DNA from: Manis javanica
Lineage: Eukaryota; Chordata; Mammalia; Pholidota; Manidae
Reading direction: 5' to 3'
Length of the DNA: 64,000 bases
Assembly: GCF_040802235.1 (NCBI RefSeq)
Contig: NC_133165.1
Span: 14,231,623 to 14,295,622, forward strand
Part shown: positions 23,860 through 36,985 of the stretch, piece by piece
How the letters are laid out: each line of letters begins with the position of its first letter
How positions within the stretch are numbered: the stretch's first letter is position 1
Notes under the pieces: model-generated
The model's database searches: none
The model's input: the letters and a program-made list of their open reading frames with translations, nothing else
Told to the model about the DNA's origin: nothing
Translations under genes and position numbers: made by a program

Positions 23860-24110
23860 TCTTTGAAAGGTGAACCAAGGTTAGATGATCCCCACTTTTA
23901 TGGGGGCTTACATTAGTTGGGGGAAATAAGCAATTAAGCAATGTACTTTTCTAATGCATTAAAAGGGGCTCAGGATACAGAGACTGGGGCTACTTTAGAA
24001 TCAGACTCCCTGGGCAGGTGCCTATCTGGGAAAATTTAGGAGTGTGTGAGATTTGAAGATATAAAGGCCAGTGTTGCTGCAGTGTAGAGGACCAGAGAGG
24101 GAGATTATTA
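23860..24110 (+). mobile_element. ancient mammalian repeat, part 1
   Basis: 'ggggcttacattagttgggg' and the 'aataagcaattaagcaatgt' segment belong to a widespread old repeat that also appears at 31650-31860 and 32270-33300. I do not know its family name with certainty. Confidence 0.45.
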
Positions 24111-24540
24111 AATATAGCAGTCCCTCTTTATCTGTGATTTCATTTTCTGAGGTTTCAGTTGCCCATGATCAACTGTGGTCCAGAAGAAGATGGTTCTCCT
24201 GATGTCATCAGGTCAGTGGTAGCCTAATGCTATGTCACAGTGTCTCTGTCATTCACTTCATTTTATTTTGTCATGTAGGGATTTTATCATTTCACACCAT
24301 CACATGAAGAAAAAAGATAAGTACAGTACAATAAGATATTTTGAGAGAGGCCACATTCACATAAATCTCATTATTGTTATAATTGTTCTATTTTATTAGT
24401 TATTGTTGTTAATCCTTTATGTGCCTAATTTATAAATCAAACTTTGTAGAGAAATTTATAAATCAAACTTTATAGAGAAAAAGTCCAGACTACAGAATAT
24501 CCTTTGTAAACCAAACTAAAAGATTTTTTTTTTAAGCACA
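24111..24540 (+). mobile_element. Tigger-type (MER2-like) DNA transposon fragment
   Basis: 'agtccctctttatctgtgat' and 'ctgaggtttcagttgcccat' then 'caactgtggtccagaa' is the terminal inverted repeat and adjoining sequence of the Tigger/MER2 group (pogo-type, TA target; the element starts after TA). The other terminus is not recognisable. A 26-bp unit is tandemly doubled inside at 24428-24479. Confidence 0.75.
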
Positions 24541-24588
24541 ACTCGAGTCCATCAGAAGGTATTAAGGAAGGATGCAACAAGATCTGAC

Positions 24589-24646
24589 AATATAGCAGCC
24601 CCTCTTTATCTGTGATTTCATTTTCTGAGGTTTCAGTTGCCCATGA
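24589..24646 (+). repeat. second copy of the Tigger terminal 58 bp (direct repeat)
   Basis: 58 bp identical to 24111-24168 except one T/C change. It lies in direct orientation 478 bp away and has unrelated sequence on both sides. Confidence 0.85.
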
Positions 24647-24960
24647 AGTACGATATGCAGTGGAGAGGATTTGGCCAGGACATAGTTGAAGTGGGATCAG
24701 GAAACTAGATTAGGAGTTCCGATTTTTCCTTGTTAAATCTGAAATATTTGTTTGGCGTGCAGGTAGAGTTATGAGGTAGAAGAAAATTGATATCCAGGGC
24801 TGCAAAAAAGAAGTCAGGGTTGACAATAGGGATTTTTGGAGCCCATTCATATCGAAGTTTGTATTTAAAGCCACAGATTGTATGAGATTAGCTGGAAATA
24901 TTGTTTTGTGAGCATATTGAGAAGGTGAGTTGAAACAGCGTCTTAAAGTAACTCGACTCT
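24647..24960 (+). mobile_element. ancient mammalian repeat, part 2
   Basis: 'ggaaactagattaggagttc' and 'gtatttaaagccacagattg' with 'tatgagattagctgg' match the same old repeat as 32270-33300 (which has its counterpart 'atgagattagatgagatcgc'). Confidence 0.45.
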
Positions 24961-25244
24961 TAGAAGTTAAATAGAGGAGAAAAGATCACAAAAGAGAGTA
25001 CTGTAAATGTGGAAAGAGGACAGAAACAAAGAATAAGGTAAGAATCAAGAGGATCAAAGAGTAAAGTAAATGAGGTAAGGGAGAAGGAGCATAAGTTAAA
25101 TAAGAACAGAAAGGTACACACAGGGTTTGATTTCTTGGGATTCACTGGTGACTTTCACATAAACAATATCAGTAGAATGGTGGGGACAATGTCTGACTAG
25201 GGTGAGTTTACCTGTGGAAACAATGAACCTACTATCAGAAGATA

Positions 25245-28200
25245 ATATGTGTCAGGTGTGGGAAAAAGGTGGTGGAGTAGGACAGCAACGTGAAAACCTC
25301 CTCCCACTTATGCACTGAAAAAGTAACAACAGCAAATACAACTAACCCTGAAAATAATCCTGAGGACTGCAGAACAGACCATATACACCTGGTGAAGAAG
25401 AGGAGACCACATTGAGAAGAATAAGGGGGCAGAACCTTGATCATTTAGGACTTAAGCCAACAAATAGGAGGGAAAGGAATGGAGTGGGGAAGGGGACAAA
25501 TGCTCAATAATGTAACACACCTGGCCCTGAAGACCTGTTCTGAGAATGAGTCCACGTTGCATTGGGTTTTGATGATTAACAGGGCTGGGCAACAGGGAAA
25601 ATTGGAACACTGGAGGGGGTGCCAAGATGCTTGTCACTTGTGGAGGACAGGCACTTTCTGAGTTTCACTAAGACCCAACCTACAGGGGGCAGTTTGAAAG
25701 TTTTGCCAGCAGTGGAAAGTGTGTGTCAGAGGGGTGGGGGTTGGAGGGAGCACTCTCCAGAGGAGAAAAGGCAGGAAGACTACACTTTTCCAGCCCTCCC
25801 TTAGCACAGCCTGCCAGGCACTTTTGGAGGCCAGCTCCAAACTCTCCAGCTCCCTTGGTGGTGGCTGAACCCCGAGGCACTGCATCCCTGCATACCCACC
25901 CGACCTGGTCTGCTCAGCCCAGCAGTGTTATGACTTTGCTGACTGGCAGGTGAAGGTGGACTATTTCCTGGCTTTCCCAACCCTTCCTCAGCTCAACTGG
26001 CCAGATGCTTAGAGGAGCTAGCTCCAAATTCTATGCTTGCCCCACTGGCTCAACCTACTACCCCAAGGCATACCTGCCCCGCTAGGTACTCTCAGCCCAG
26101 CAGCAGTCTGCCACTGCTGACCAACAGGCAGAAAGTGGCTCCATCCCAAGCAAGTAAAAGCAGAAGTACCTCATGTCACACACGGGGCACACAGAAACTA
26201 GCTGTGGGGATCAGCCATTAGTAATAGACAAGAAGAAAGATGGGTCCCACCCACAGCCCACCAATAACACTGGTCTGGTGAGCAGAGAATCTTGAGCTCT
26301 GGTCACCATAAGATGCCCATGTCATAAAGCCATTACTTTCAAGGGCAAGAGGCATAGCTACTCTATCTAATAAAAGGAAGGAAATACAGAAACTCAGACA
26401 AAATGGGGAGGCAGAGGAATATGTCCCAAACAAAAGAGCAAGAGAAAATACCAGAAAAAGGGCTAAATGGAACAGAGTTTAGAAATCCTTCTGATAAAGA
26501 ATTAAAGTAGTAGTCATAAAGATGCTCACTGAAATGGGGAAAAGAATTTGAGAGCTCAAAGCGAACTTGAACAAATAGATAGAAGATATGAAAAATAGCC
26601 ACTTAGAGCTGAAGAATAATAATTGCAATGAAAAATACAGTAGAGGGGATGAATAGCAGACTGCAGGAATCAGAGGAAAAAATCAGTTTGATGGAAAGTA
26701 GAGAACTTTAGAGTAACCAAGCTGAGGAACAAAGAGAAAAAAGAATTTTTAAAAATGAGAAGATGATCAGAAAGCTGTGTGACAACTCCAAATGAAACAA
26801 TATTCACATAATAGGGGTCCAAAAGGAGAAGAGAGAGACAAAGGAGTAGAAAGTCTATTTGAAAAAATAATAGCTTCAATCTCTTCCAAACTGGGGGAAG
26901 AAATAGACATCCAGGTCCTGGAAGTAGAGAGTACCCCTAACAAAAGGAACCCTGAAGACAACACCAAGGCACATAGTAATTAAAATGTTAAAGATTAAAG
27001 ATAATGAGAGATTCTTAACATCAGCAAGAGAGGTGAAGTTACCCATAAGGGAAACTCCATAAGGCTATCATCAGATTTCTCAGCAGAAACTTTACAGGCC
27101 AGAAGGGAGTAGCATGAAATACCCAAAGTATTGAAAGGGAAGAACCTATAACCAAGAATTCTCTATCCAGTAAGATTATCATTCAGCATTGAAAGAAAGA
27201 TTAGAAGTTTCCCAGATAAATAAAGTTTAAAAGAATTCACTGCTAGACCAGTCTTACAGGTTATGTGAAAGGGATTTATTTAGATGGAAATGTTCTTAAG
27301 CCTAAATATTTTTCATCAGTGAAAATAAACCTACAATAAAGGTAGCAGACCAATTACTTACAAAGAAAGTATGGAGTTCAAAAACAAAAGTAGTAAAATC
27401 AACTCTACATAAAATTAGTCAAGGAATACCCCAAAGATGTAGATTATAGCATGCCTAAGTGTGGAGAAGGAGGAAGAATAATAACGTAGTACTTTTAGAA
27501 TATGTTTAAAATCAAGTGACCATCAACTTAATATAGACTGTTATTTACTTAGGAAACTATCTATGAACCTTTTGGTAACCACAAACCTAAAGCATACAAT
27601 GTGTACACAAAAAATTGAAAAAAAAAAAAAGGAATCCAAGCATAACACTAATGAAAATCTTCAAATCACAGGAAAAGAGTATAAGAGAGGAAGAAAGAAA
27701 CAGAGAGGAACTACAAAAACAACCAGAAAAGAATTAGTAAAATGGCAGTAAGTACATCCCCATCAATAATTACCTTAAATGTAAATGGACTAAATGCAAC
27801 AATCAAAAGGCTTAAGATGGAAAAATATATAAAGAAATGACACAACTATAGGCTGCCTTCAGGAGACTCATTTCAGACCTAAAGATATACAAAGACTGAA
27901 AGAAAAGGGATAGAAAAATATATTTCATGCAAATAAAAAGAAAAAAATAGCAAGAGTAGTAGTACCTTACATCAGTCACAATAGATTCCAACACAAGGAA
28001 AGTAACAAGAGACAAGGACATTACCTGATGGTAAAGGGATCAAACAAGAGGATATAACAATTGTAAATATCTGTGCACCCAACATAGGAGCCCCTAAATA
28101 CATAAAGCAAATACTAACACAGACCTAAAGGGAGAAATAGATAGTAGCACAATTATATTAGAAGACTTTAACACCCCACTTACAAAAATGGACAGATTAT

Positions 28201-28650
28201 CCAGACAGAAAATAAATAAGAAAACAGTAATGTTGAATGACACAGACTAGATAGACTTTGCATATATACAGAGCATTCCACCCCAAAGCAGCAGAATACA
28301 TTTTTCTCAAGTGCCCATGAAATGTTCCCCAGAATAGTTCACATTAAGATACCGAAATGCCTCAATAAATTTAAAGATTGGAATTGTATCAAGCATCTTT
28401 TCAGACTACAATGGTATGAAACCAGAATTGAATTAATGAAAAAAGTCAAAAAAAAAGCACAATCAGATGGAGGCTAACAGCAGCTTCTAAATAATCAATG
28501 GATCAATGAAAAAATCAAAGAAGAAATGAAACAATACATGGAGAGAAATGAAAACAAACATGATGGCTCAAAGGCTGTGGAATTCAGCCAAAGTGGTTCT
28601 AAGAGGGAGGTACACAGCGATACAGACCTCAAGGAACAAGAACAATCCCA
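25245..28650 (+). mobile_element. L1 element, 5' end present, 3' end missing
   Basis: Order on the plus strand is 5'UTR-like region (25245-26390), ORF1 relic (about 26390-27480; the segment encoding an 'EERDKGVESLFEKIIASIS' stretch at 26792-26983 is clear), spacer, then ORF2 start around 27750 ('[18 protein letters not shown]'). ORF2 continues through the endonuclease domain to about 28650, where L1 similarity stops before reverse transcriptase. Many stops and frameshifts. Ordinary L1 truncation removes the 5' end, so this 3' loss points to a later deletion or recombination. Confidence 0.85.
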
Positions 28651-29309
28651 AATAATCTTATTTCACTAAATGATTGTAACAATACTTGGGCGTCTAGATT
28701 ATTACCTTTATTTTAGAGGAAAGCAAATTGAGACCTAAGGTATTCAAGTGACCGCTAAACCCCTGTTAGTTTATCACAAGCAGATTTTTCAGCAGCAATC
28801 ATAACCTAAAGCATTTAAGGAGCAAAATAATTACTGAGTATATTTCTAAAAATGTTTGCTTTTTATTTAAGGTAGTAGCTCACATATATTAAGTTCTGTT
28901 TTTAGGGTGATTAGAATAATTGGATCACTACAAAGAATTGATGGCTGCAGAATGTGATATTTCTGATTTTTCAATCCTAAAACCCAAAGCTGAGGGACTT
29001 AAAATATCTCTAAAATGTATTTGTGTCAAAAGTACTAGATATAATTTGCGCATTTGAGACTGAGGGAAAAATTTTAAGTTCATTGTTTATTTAAATTCTT
29101 TTTTTTTCAACAGTCACAGTAAAGTAAAAAACCTAGAATGATCCACATGTAACTATTTAAGATCCTTAAAATCAATTTATGTAATTTAGATTATTGGTCT
29201 ATGATCATTTATAATTTTAGGAAATTATTTAAAAATGGAATTGTGCTGTGGTAATTTAATAACTTGTGTTATGCAAATTAATGGAAAATAATTCGTTCCT
29301 TACTTAGGA
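28651..29309. other. unassigned AT-rich sequence
   Basis: Nothing recognised. Confidence 0.45.
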
Positions 29310-30125
29310 CTATACTAAAATAATTTTAGAAAGATTAAAGATTTAAATATGAAAATATACAGACATTAGGAAATACTGTCTTTTAAAAAATAATATAGGA
29401 TTGGGGAAGCCTTTCTAGTATGACAGGAAATAAAAGTAAGCACTAATGTGATTGACTACCCAAAATTAAAAAAAAAAAATAATACCATAGAAAAGTTAAA
29501 AGGGAAGTTAAAATGTGTGCAGCATATACAAAGGAAAATGGGTAATATCCATATAAATAGTTACTACAAATAAAAGGATGAACAACTCAGTAAAAAATGG
29601 GCAAAAAATACAAAAAGGCAATTCACTGAAGACACAGTGTCCATTAAACTACTGGAAAGGTATTTGGTCTCATCAATAATTCAAAAGATACAGATTGAAA
29701 CAATGTGAAAGTAGTTGTCTCCACTTAATTTAATGAAAGGAAACAAAAGAAAATTACTAATAATAACTCATGTTGGTAGGGTGTCAGGAAATAGATGCTT
29801 TCAAACATTGTGTATAAGAGTGATAAACATTTGATAAGGGGGAATTTTTAAGAAAATCCAGAATTAATGTCAGTTGTATAAATTTTTATTTTTTTATGAT
29901 GGGATTGGAGAAAAAGCTATGGATATTTTAAGAGAATAAATGTTAGGCACACTATGAACGCATCTAAAATATATTTAAGCATGTGAATACAGAAAGTTAG
30001 ATTTACAGTAGTTATCTCTGAGGACTGATCTTTACAATAGTTATTTCTGAGGTGTGGTTTAGAGGTGAATTTTTACTTAATTAGCATATTTTTATAATGT
30101 GTTAATTTTGTATAAATGTGTAACA
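29310..30125 (+). mobile_element. old L1 ORF2 3' end and 3'UTR
   Basis: 'actcagtaaaaaatgggcaa' matches the NNPIKKWAK-type region; then a 'tcatcaataattcaaaagat' segment and an L1-like 3'UTR. Heavily mutated. Confidence 0.6.
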
Positions 30126-31649
30126 GACTCTAACTTTCTTCCAAATCATTCTCTCCATTAATATTAAAAAGATTATAATAATGAACACGTTTAGACTACA
30201 TATCCCAAGCTCCCTGTGGTTTAAGTGTAGTTTGATGTGGCTAAATATGTGAGTGGAAATAAATGTGTCATTCTCACCTGAGGCTTTTGTAACCGTGGGT
30301 TGGCGTCTTCCATGCTTTCTTTTGCTCTTGTTTTGGCTGCTTGCAGAGGCTGATGAGAATGATAAAACCATGAGATAGAAGGGAAACTTGGAACTGAATG
30401 ATTGCATGGGGAGAACCACACTGATACATAAGCAAGAAAATCTCTAGTATGTTAAGCACCCAAAAGTTTGGAATTTGTTACCACATTTTAGTCTAACCTA
30501 ACTAAATACAATGAAGTATATGCATTGTTATCATAAAGGTATTACATTTAATGTAATAATTTCACTTGTACTTCAGGTTAAGCCTAAAGTTCTTTTGAAG
30601 CTTGTTGAAAATAGGTCAAAGGAATTAAATGGAGCACTAGAAGAAGGAACTATTTAAGCGTTTTTGTGAAACAATGCTTAATAATTCCAGTGACTAATAT
30701 TATAGTCTATGGCAGATACTCAAGGGTCCTCAGTCTCTTACTTCTATTGCCTTCTATGTCGAGAAGCCTCTATTTGTATGTATTAAGAGCAGATTATACC
30801 TTTTCAAATCACACATCACTCCATGTATTATCAAAATGTGATAAAATACATATATTTTTACATTGTCAATTTTCTAAAACCATTATTAAATTATTAAACT
30901 CAGAGAAAGTTTCTAATTATTGAAATTAAGTGCTTCCGTGACCAGTCATGTCTAATTGCCTTGGCTTGAACTTTGCACCAACTATTTGCAACATCTTATT
31001 AGCATCTGTAGTATATATACCCAGAGGCTGAGGATGTAATTCAAAGTCTGCATGTCCATTTATAAAATAATTCTAGAGGCCATGTAAAGACAATTCAGAG
31101 ACAATTCTGGTGGTCATGGAAGACGTATAGTTCACTATCTCTTTAATTTGTATTCTTTCTGCCAAGCCCTTTCAAAACGGGAAAGTCTTTTATAATATCT
31201 ATCTCATTGTTTTTGGCAACGTGCAACACACTGGGTTCATAGAATAAAAATTATTCCCTATTCCCAACCTAATATTCCTGAAATGACATCTAATCTAGCT
31301 CTGTTCCCTGCTAAAAAAAAATCCAACATTTAAACATAATTTGTTGAGCTGTTACTTTCAATACTGAAAAATTTGATTAAAAACCCCAAATTTAGTAAAT
31401 TGTTGTATTTCTATCGAATGAAATGTAAACACAATTAGAAACATACAATCTGAACACTCTGTAGCAGGGTAGAAAAATCCTGGGTTAAGTTAAAATTAAC
31501 CAATACAATAAAAATTGTATTTGTGATGTTATGACTAAAACTATTAATTTTGTAAGAGTATAGCTAAACAAAAAGAACCACAATTTAAGGACTTAATTTA
31601 TTGGGGTGGCAAATTGTGGATTGATGTTTTCCCCTTTTATTTACATTTT
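30126..31649. other. unassigned AT-rich sequence
   Basis: No gene or confident repeat. The overlapping minus-strand frames at 30102-30459 share no recognisable domain. Confidence 0.45.
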
Positions 31650-31860
31650 ATTAATCATGCTATACTGTTGTTTATGCATTTGGTAATTCACTTATTGTCA
31701 TTCATTATTTAGTCATAATGGTTAAGTGCTTCATCGTAGATGCTTTTTTGGGCATTGGGAATACAACAGTTGAAAAGACAAACTCACTGCCGTAATAGAA
31801 CTTACATTCTACTGAGGGAGAGACACAATAAACAAATAATATAATGCAACTTTCTGTGTC
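31650..31860 (+). mobile_element. ancient mammalian repeat
   Basis: 'ggcattgggaatacaacagt', 'aacttacattctactgaggg' and 'cacaataaacaaataatata' is a common old mammalian repeat motif; family name uncertain. Confidence 0.5.
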
Positions 31861-31889
31861 TCTTGGGTCCTCTATAAAAAGGAGACACT

Positions 31890-32160
31890 GAAATGGATGT
31901 AAGAGTGAAAAAATTTATTGGAGACTAATACCAGTGAAGGGAAAAAGGAGGAAGTGGGGCTGGGCAGAGGTCAGCCATGATGCTGCACCTTAGCATATCC
32001 CTACCAGCCCAAGGAGGCACTCCAGAGCAGAGAATACTCATTAGAAACGGCCAGGTCCTTCTGTTGTCACATTGCTCAGACCCTGGCTGAAGTCACCCAG
32101 AGAAGCTGTACTCAAAGCTGAAGTAGGTACTGAAGGGAGTAATGGCCGGGGACTTAGTTA
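31890..32160 (-). mobile_element. LTR-like repeat (same type as 46140-46520)
   Basis: The 'tttattgg' edge (AATAAA on the minus strand) followed by a G/A-rich then C-rich body recalls the segment at 46140-46520. Tentative. Confidence 0.3.
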
Positions 32161-32269
32161 ATTTCAGTCCTCACTTCTAGACAACAGAAGGGAGATCTGA
32201 GAGGAACATCTCTTTATCCACATTTTTTTTTGTAGATAAAAATAGGAAGGGAAAGTGAAGAGAAGTGGG

Positions 32270-33300
32270 AAGTTTATTTTCAACAGGATAGTGAAGAAAG
32301 CCTTGATAAAATAATAATTGAGCAGAGACTTGGAAGTTAGCCTCAGTCTATTTGAGGATCTGGTATAAGGATATTTCAGGAGAGGGGATAGCAAGTGAGG
32401 AGGTTCTTACATGGGAACAAGTCAGTGTGGCTGAAGTGAAGACAGTTAGTAGAAAGGTAGGTGAGATTGTGAAGATGGTTTAGGAACATCCATACGGACA
32501 TAAAGGCCATGGTTGGGATATTTTCTGGTTCTCACAAAAGGTTTTGAACAGAGAGTACCATGACATGATTACATTTTTATAGGAGTCACATTGGAAAATT
32601 ATGGTTTGCACTAGGCATTCTGATGGGTTGAATATGAGAGATGAGCAGAAGAGAGAAGTCAAGAAGTCTGGGCTTGTGGCTCAAGGCAATGTGTGAGTGG
32701 AGGGAAAAAATGGGGAAGGAAAAGGTTTGTGTCCTAGTGGGGAGGTAGAGTTGTTTTGGATATGTGAAGTTTAAGCTTTGTATTGGATCCCTAGTTGACA
32801 TATAAACAGTCTAAGAAGACCATCATGAAGCTCAGAGAAGAAATAGAATGGAGATTAAATTTGGGAGTCATTAGAGTATAGCTGAAGTTTGTAACAATGA
32901 GATTAGATGAGATCGCCTACTGACACAAGAGTAAATAGAGAAGTGTGTTTTGAGGAAGCCCCAAGGCACTCCACAGTTAAAAGGAGAGGTAAAGAGAAAG
33001 GGGTAGCACAGGAGACAGAGAAGGAGCCACCAGATTGGTAGGGAGAACACCAGGAAATGCGGGGGCCTGGAAAGCCAAGTATTTAAAAGTGTGGTTGGGG
33101 GGTCAGAGGGTGATGATCAAATGTTGTGAGAGGTCAAGTAGGATGAGGACTGGATGTTGACTTTTGGAAACAGTAAAATGAAAATGAGTGGTGACCTTGT
33201 CCACTCATTGCTTCATTGCAATAGAAGGGAGAAAAGTCTTGTTTGAAAGTAAGGTTAAGGAAAATGGAATTGGAGCTTGAGAAAAGAGAAGCAATGGGAA
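32270..33300 (+). mobile_element. long ancient mammalian repeat
   Basis: A chain of recognisable blocks in order: 'tgagcagagacttggaagtt', 'caagtcagtgtggctgaagt', 'tttgaacagagagtaccatg', 'tttgggagtcattagagtat', 'gatgagatcgcctactgaca', 'ccaaggcactccacagttaa' and 'aggtcaagtaggatgaggac'. This ~1-kb sequence recurs widely in mammals. I am unsure of its accepted name. Confidence 0.6.
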
Positions 33301-33409
33301 AGGGCATGAAGGGGTGTGCAAGTGTGTGTATGTGAGGCTCTGGGAGGAAGGGGGTTCCCCACCAGGGGCAAGTTCTTTATGAATTTGAAAATGATCCTGT
33401 GAAAGTCAC

Positions 33410-33500
33410 TTATAGAGAGAAAATGGAGGCTCTGAGTTCCAGGTAACTTGCTCCAAATCCCATGGTTAGTTTAAGACATGGGATTTGACTGTAAGTTTGA
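33410..33500 (-). mobile_element. MIR SINE fragment
   Basis: 'atggaggctctgagttccag' then 'taacttgctccaaatcccat' matches the reverse complement of the MIR core. Confidence 0.45.
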
Positions 33501-34639
33501 CATTAGCTCTTGTTTACTCTTATAGGCAGTGTTACCCCTTGCCTTACCAAATATGTAAACTTACCAAACAGTTTAAAAGAAGAAAATGTGTGACACAAAT
33601 AAAAACTTTTAAGTACTTCAGAATGAATTACAACCCAATAATTAAAGACCTAGGAATTATACATGTAAATTAAGGTCAAATTTTTTGGTTTTCCTAGATA
33701 GACAGTGGTTGATTTAATAATTATGACAGTTGACCTAATTAGTAGAAATGAATATCATATTAAAAATATTTTTGGGTTTTATATGTTCTGTTCTGTATAT
33801 ATTCTTAGCATACAAATGCACTTGACATTTCTTTTTTTATAAAAATTCAGTTGTATAGCTGCTAGCATCTTTGAGACTAATACACATGCATATATATAAT
33901 TATGAAATTTTATGAAATTCTTCATTTTGAGGGAAATAGGCAGGGAAGAAAAGATTTTTAAATTGGAATTTGAAATATCAACAGTGATGGAATAAACATA
34001 TTTGGTGTTGATAGATAAACAATGCAAGGATTGACATATTTATTTATGACTGTATTTAGAGTAGTGACCTAAAGCTATAGTGAAGCACCAATTATGCATA
34101 TAATGTTAAACTGATTATATATTCTAGAACTATGGCAACTATTACCAAGGTAACCACAAAAAATACATATCTTAAGCTGAATTTATTAAATGAAAAGTTT
34201 TCTTTTTGATTCTTGCTATTGTAATATGGAAAATGAGAACATGATTTAATGTGATTTGGAATTGCATAAAACAGATTTTAAATTACATCTTACATGATTA
34301 AAAAAGATAAAATAATTACAAAATTTGTTTCAATTAAATATCCCAGACAGTATTTGGTGATGATTTACAATTCATTACACAATTTCCCCTAAAAAAATTG
34401 AATATGCTCTATATTGTTCTTAGGGAATTGTGAGAACTTTTTTTTTTATGAATTAGCTATTGGTAGACACTTTACATTATATCTACTTTTATTCAGATAG
34501 AAAAGCACTGACAAAATTTTTGAAAATCTAAGTTAGATATACATCTTTAATTCCAATTTGTCTTTCTTTTTAGTTATTTTAGCATGATATTGTTGCCTTG
34601 ATATTGAGGCAGACTCCTTTCTCCGCCACCCGGTCTCCC
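33501..34639. other. unassigned AT-rich sequence
   Basis: Nothing recognised. Confidence 0.45.
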
Positions 34640-34985
34640 CCAGCCCCAGCTAACTCTATTTCCAAGTGATGTGGCTGAATTCTCTCTAAAGATACGTGCA
34701 TGAAAGTGGTGTGTGCCATTTCTGGACCTAGTTCTGGGTATGCACCACCACACCCTCCTCTGCCTGTTGGCAGATATACTGTTAATATGGCAGTGAGCTG
34801 GTTTTAACATGGCAAAGATGAGGCAGTAAGGAATGGTGGAGGAACATGAAAGAAGGAACCTGGGTTTTTGCACATGGAGCAGGGCAATTTTTTGGCTTGG
34901 ATCGCTCACTTTGGACTCTCTGATGAGAGAGAAATAAATTTTTGTCTTCTTTAAGCTACTCAGTTGTTAATTCTCTGTATTACAA
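34640..34985 (+). mobile_element. MaLR/MLT1-like LTR
   Basis: 'aagtggtgtgtgccatttct' in the body, then 'gagagaaataaatttttgtc' and 'tttaagctactcagttgtta' at the end. Same family type as 16500-16840. The 111-codon minus-strand frame here is accidental. Confidence 0.6.
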
Positions 34986-35635
34986 CTGCCTAGTCTCAAG
35001 AATACACACTGACTTGATTAGATTCAGTGAGAAAAGGAATAGGTCAGATGCTTTCCCAGCTCACAGGCTCAAATTAGTTCACTTTTACATGGGTCATATT
35101 CTTTGCCATAATGTCATCAGTCTTGGTGATACAATCTTTCCCACACCTCCCCAGTTCTCATTCTTTAGACCATATGTGGCTCTACCTTTACTCAATGCTT
35201 GCTTTATTTACCTGTGCTTTTCCTAATTAGATTGCTATAACGATAAATAGGGGTGGGGTAGATATCTTGCCAGGATAACTAAGAGAGGCATGAATACATT
35301 GCACTTTTGCGAGATCAACTTAATTGTTTGCCTTGTGTGTTCTTAGCTACCCTTACTCTTGTGACTAAAAGAATCCAAAGTATTCCATAGGCTACTTGTT
35401 TTCCCTCTTTGTTTTATTTTTTTCTCTCTGCTTTACATAGATTCTGATAAAATACAAAATTAGTGATGTTACTTTTTTAATGCAATATGTGTAGTTTGTT
35501 TTTTTAAATATATATTTAAACTCTATATTATTTTTTATATCTTGCATGACATATATTTAATATATATTTTTCTCTACAATATTTATTATTTTGTATTTTT
35601 CCAGACAGTATGTTTCCCTGTTTAATTTATTTCCC
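34986..35635. other. unassigned sequence
   Basis: AT-rich, no gene or confident repeat. Confidence 0.45.
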
Positions 35636-35760
35636 ATATAACATGTCCTCATTTTACAGAGGAACAATCTGAGCGACAGGGCGGATAATTATCTTGGGCA
35701 ATTTCACATGGTTGCTACATAGAGGAGCCAGTTCTAGAATGTGGTTCCTCTTATTCCATG
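35636..35760 (-). mobile_element. MIR SINE
   Basis: 'cctcattttacagaggaaca' and 'ttatcttgggcaatttcaca' are the reverse complement of the MIR core. Confidence 0.7.
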
Positions 35761-36645
35761 TTCATTTTTTGTTTTTGTTTTCTAAATAATAATGGAGTGA
35801 GGTGCCAGAATGTGCAGTGGAAATAGAAGTAGAGTCATGAGCTTGAGAGAAGTAGGAGCATAGAAGAATAATAAAAAAAGTAAGGGATAAAGAGGGATTT
35901 CAGGTATGGGCAGAAGCTGGTCTTGTTTTGGGTGACCTAGGATTGCATGGTTGAGAGGCTTCACTGGAAGTGAACATTCTCTGATGTTCCAATACTGCGG
36001 AACACGCTTGTTGCCCGAACCGGTCAAACATGCCTGATACTCTGCATAAGCCAACTTTCTATGTCCAGAGTAGACATAAGGGTCCTGGTCTCTGTTGGGG
36101 CTTGTGGCTATGGATAGTTAGTCGCCCTGCTCTAGCACCAGGTCTCTTGACACTAACCAGCATCTCTTGTTAAGTGATTCTTGCTCATTTCCAAAATTAA
36201 CTAATTAGATCTTGCTAATTTCTAAAATAAAAGCACTAACAAAAGGAATCTTTTCCTGGTGACTGGCCATGGCCTGGAATTTAGTCCCAGCTTAGTTGTA
36301 GATTTATTTATGGCTCTGTCATCTTCCCATTTCTCTTTGACTGATTTTCCTAATGTAGATTTTATCACATACTAATTAGAATGTGTTAAGTAATAAGAGT
36401 ATGCTTTTATGTAAGATGGTATCAGTGTGGGGTGAAAGAAAGAGATCTATATGAGATGGTTTAAAGAAGAACCAACAGTTAAAAAATCTAAGAGAAGGTA
36501 CTCTTTAAAAAAATGGAAAAACTTATTTCATGTTCTCTCTCAATATCTCATCAATATCTTTATGTACAGATTTTAAGAAATAGCAACTAGAACTTGTTGG
36601 GCTTCTTCAGCCACTAGCAATGGATAACATTTATAAATATTTGCA
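35761..36645. other. unassigned sequence
   Basis: No gene. The 90-codon minus-strand frame at 35782-36054 has no recognisable domain. Confidence 0.45.
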
Positions 36646-36647
36646 TT

Positions 36648-36985
36648 AGTTTGCAAGGGCTGCCGTAACAAAACAGCACCAACTGGGTGGCTTAAACAAC
36701 AGAGACTGATCTTCTTAAGTTCTGGAGGCAGGAAGTCCAAGATCAAGGTCTCCCGACATCTAGTTTCTCCTGAGGCCTCCCCACTTACCTTGCAGATGTC
36801 CGTCTTCTTCCTGGGTCCCCACATGGCCCTTTTTCTGGGCATGTTTCCCTGGTGTTTCACTGTGTCCAAATTCCCTCTTCTTATAATGACCTCATTTGTA
36901 TTGCAATACAATACATTAGGGGCCACTCTAATGACCTTACTTTAACTTAATTACTGGGGGTTAGGGCTTCAACATAGAAATTTAG
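36648..36985 (-). mobile_element. MaLR-type LTR (MST/MLT1 group)
   Basis: The plus strand reads 'gcattagtttgcaagggctg', 'actgggtggcttaaacaaca' and 'ggaagtccaagatcaaggtc', the reverse complement of an MST-type LTR. Ends near the 'ggggttagggcttcaaca' block. The 117-codon minus-strand frame is within it and is not a gene. Confidence 0.85.
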
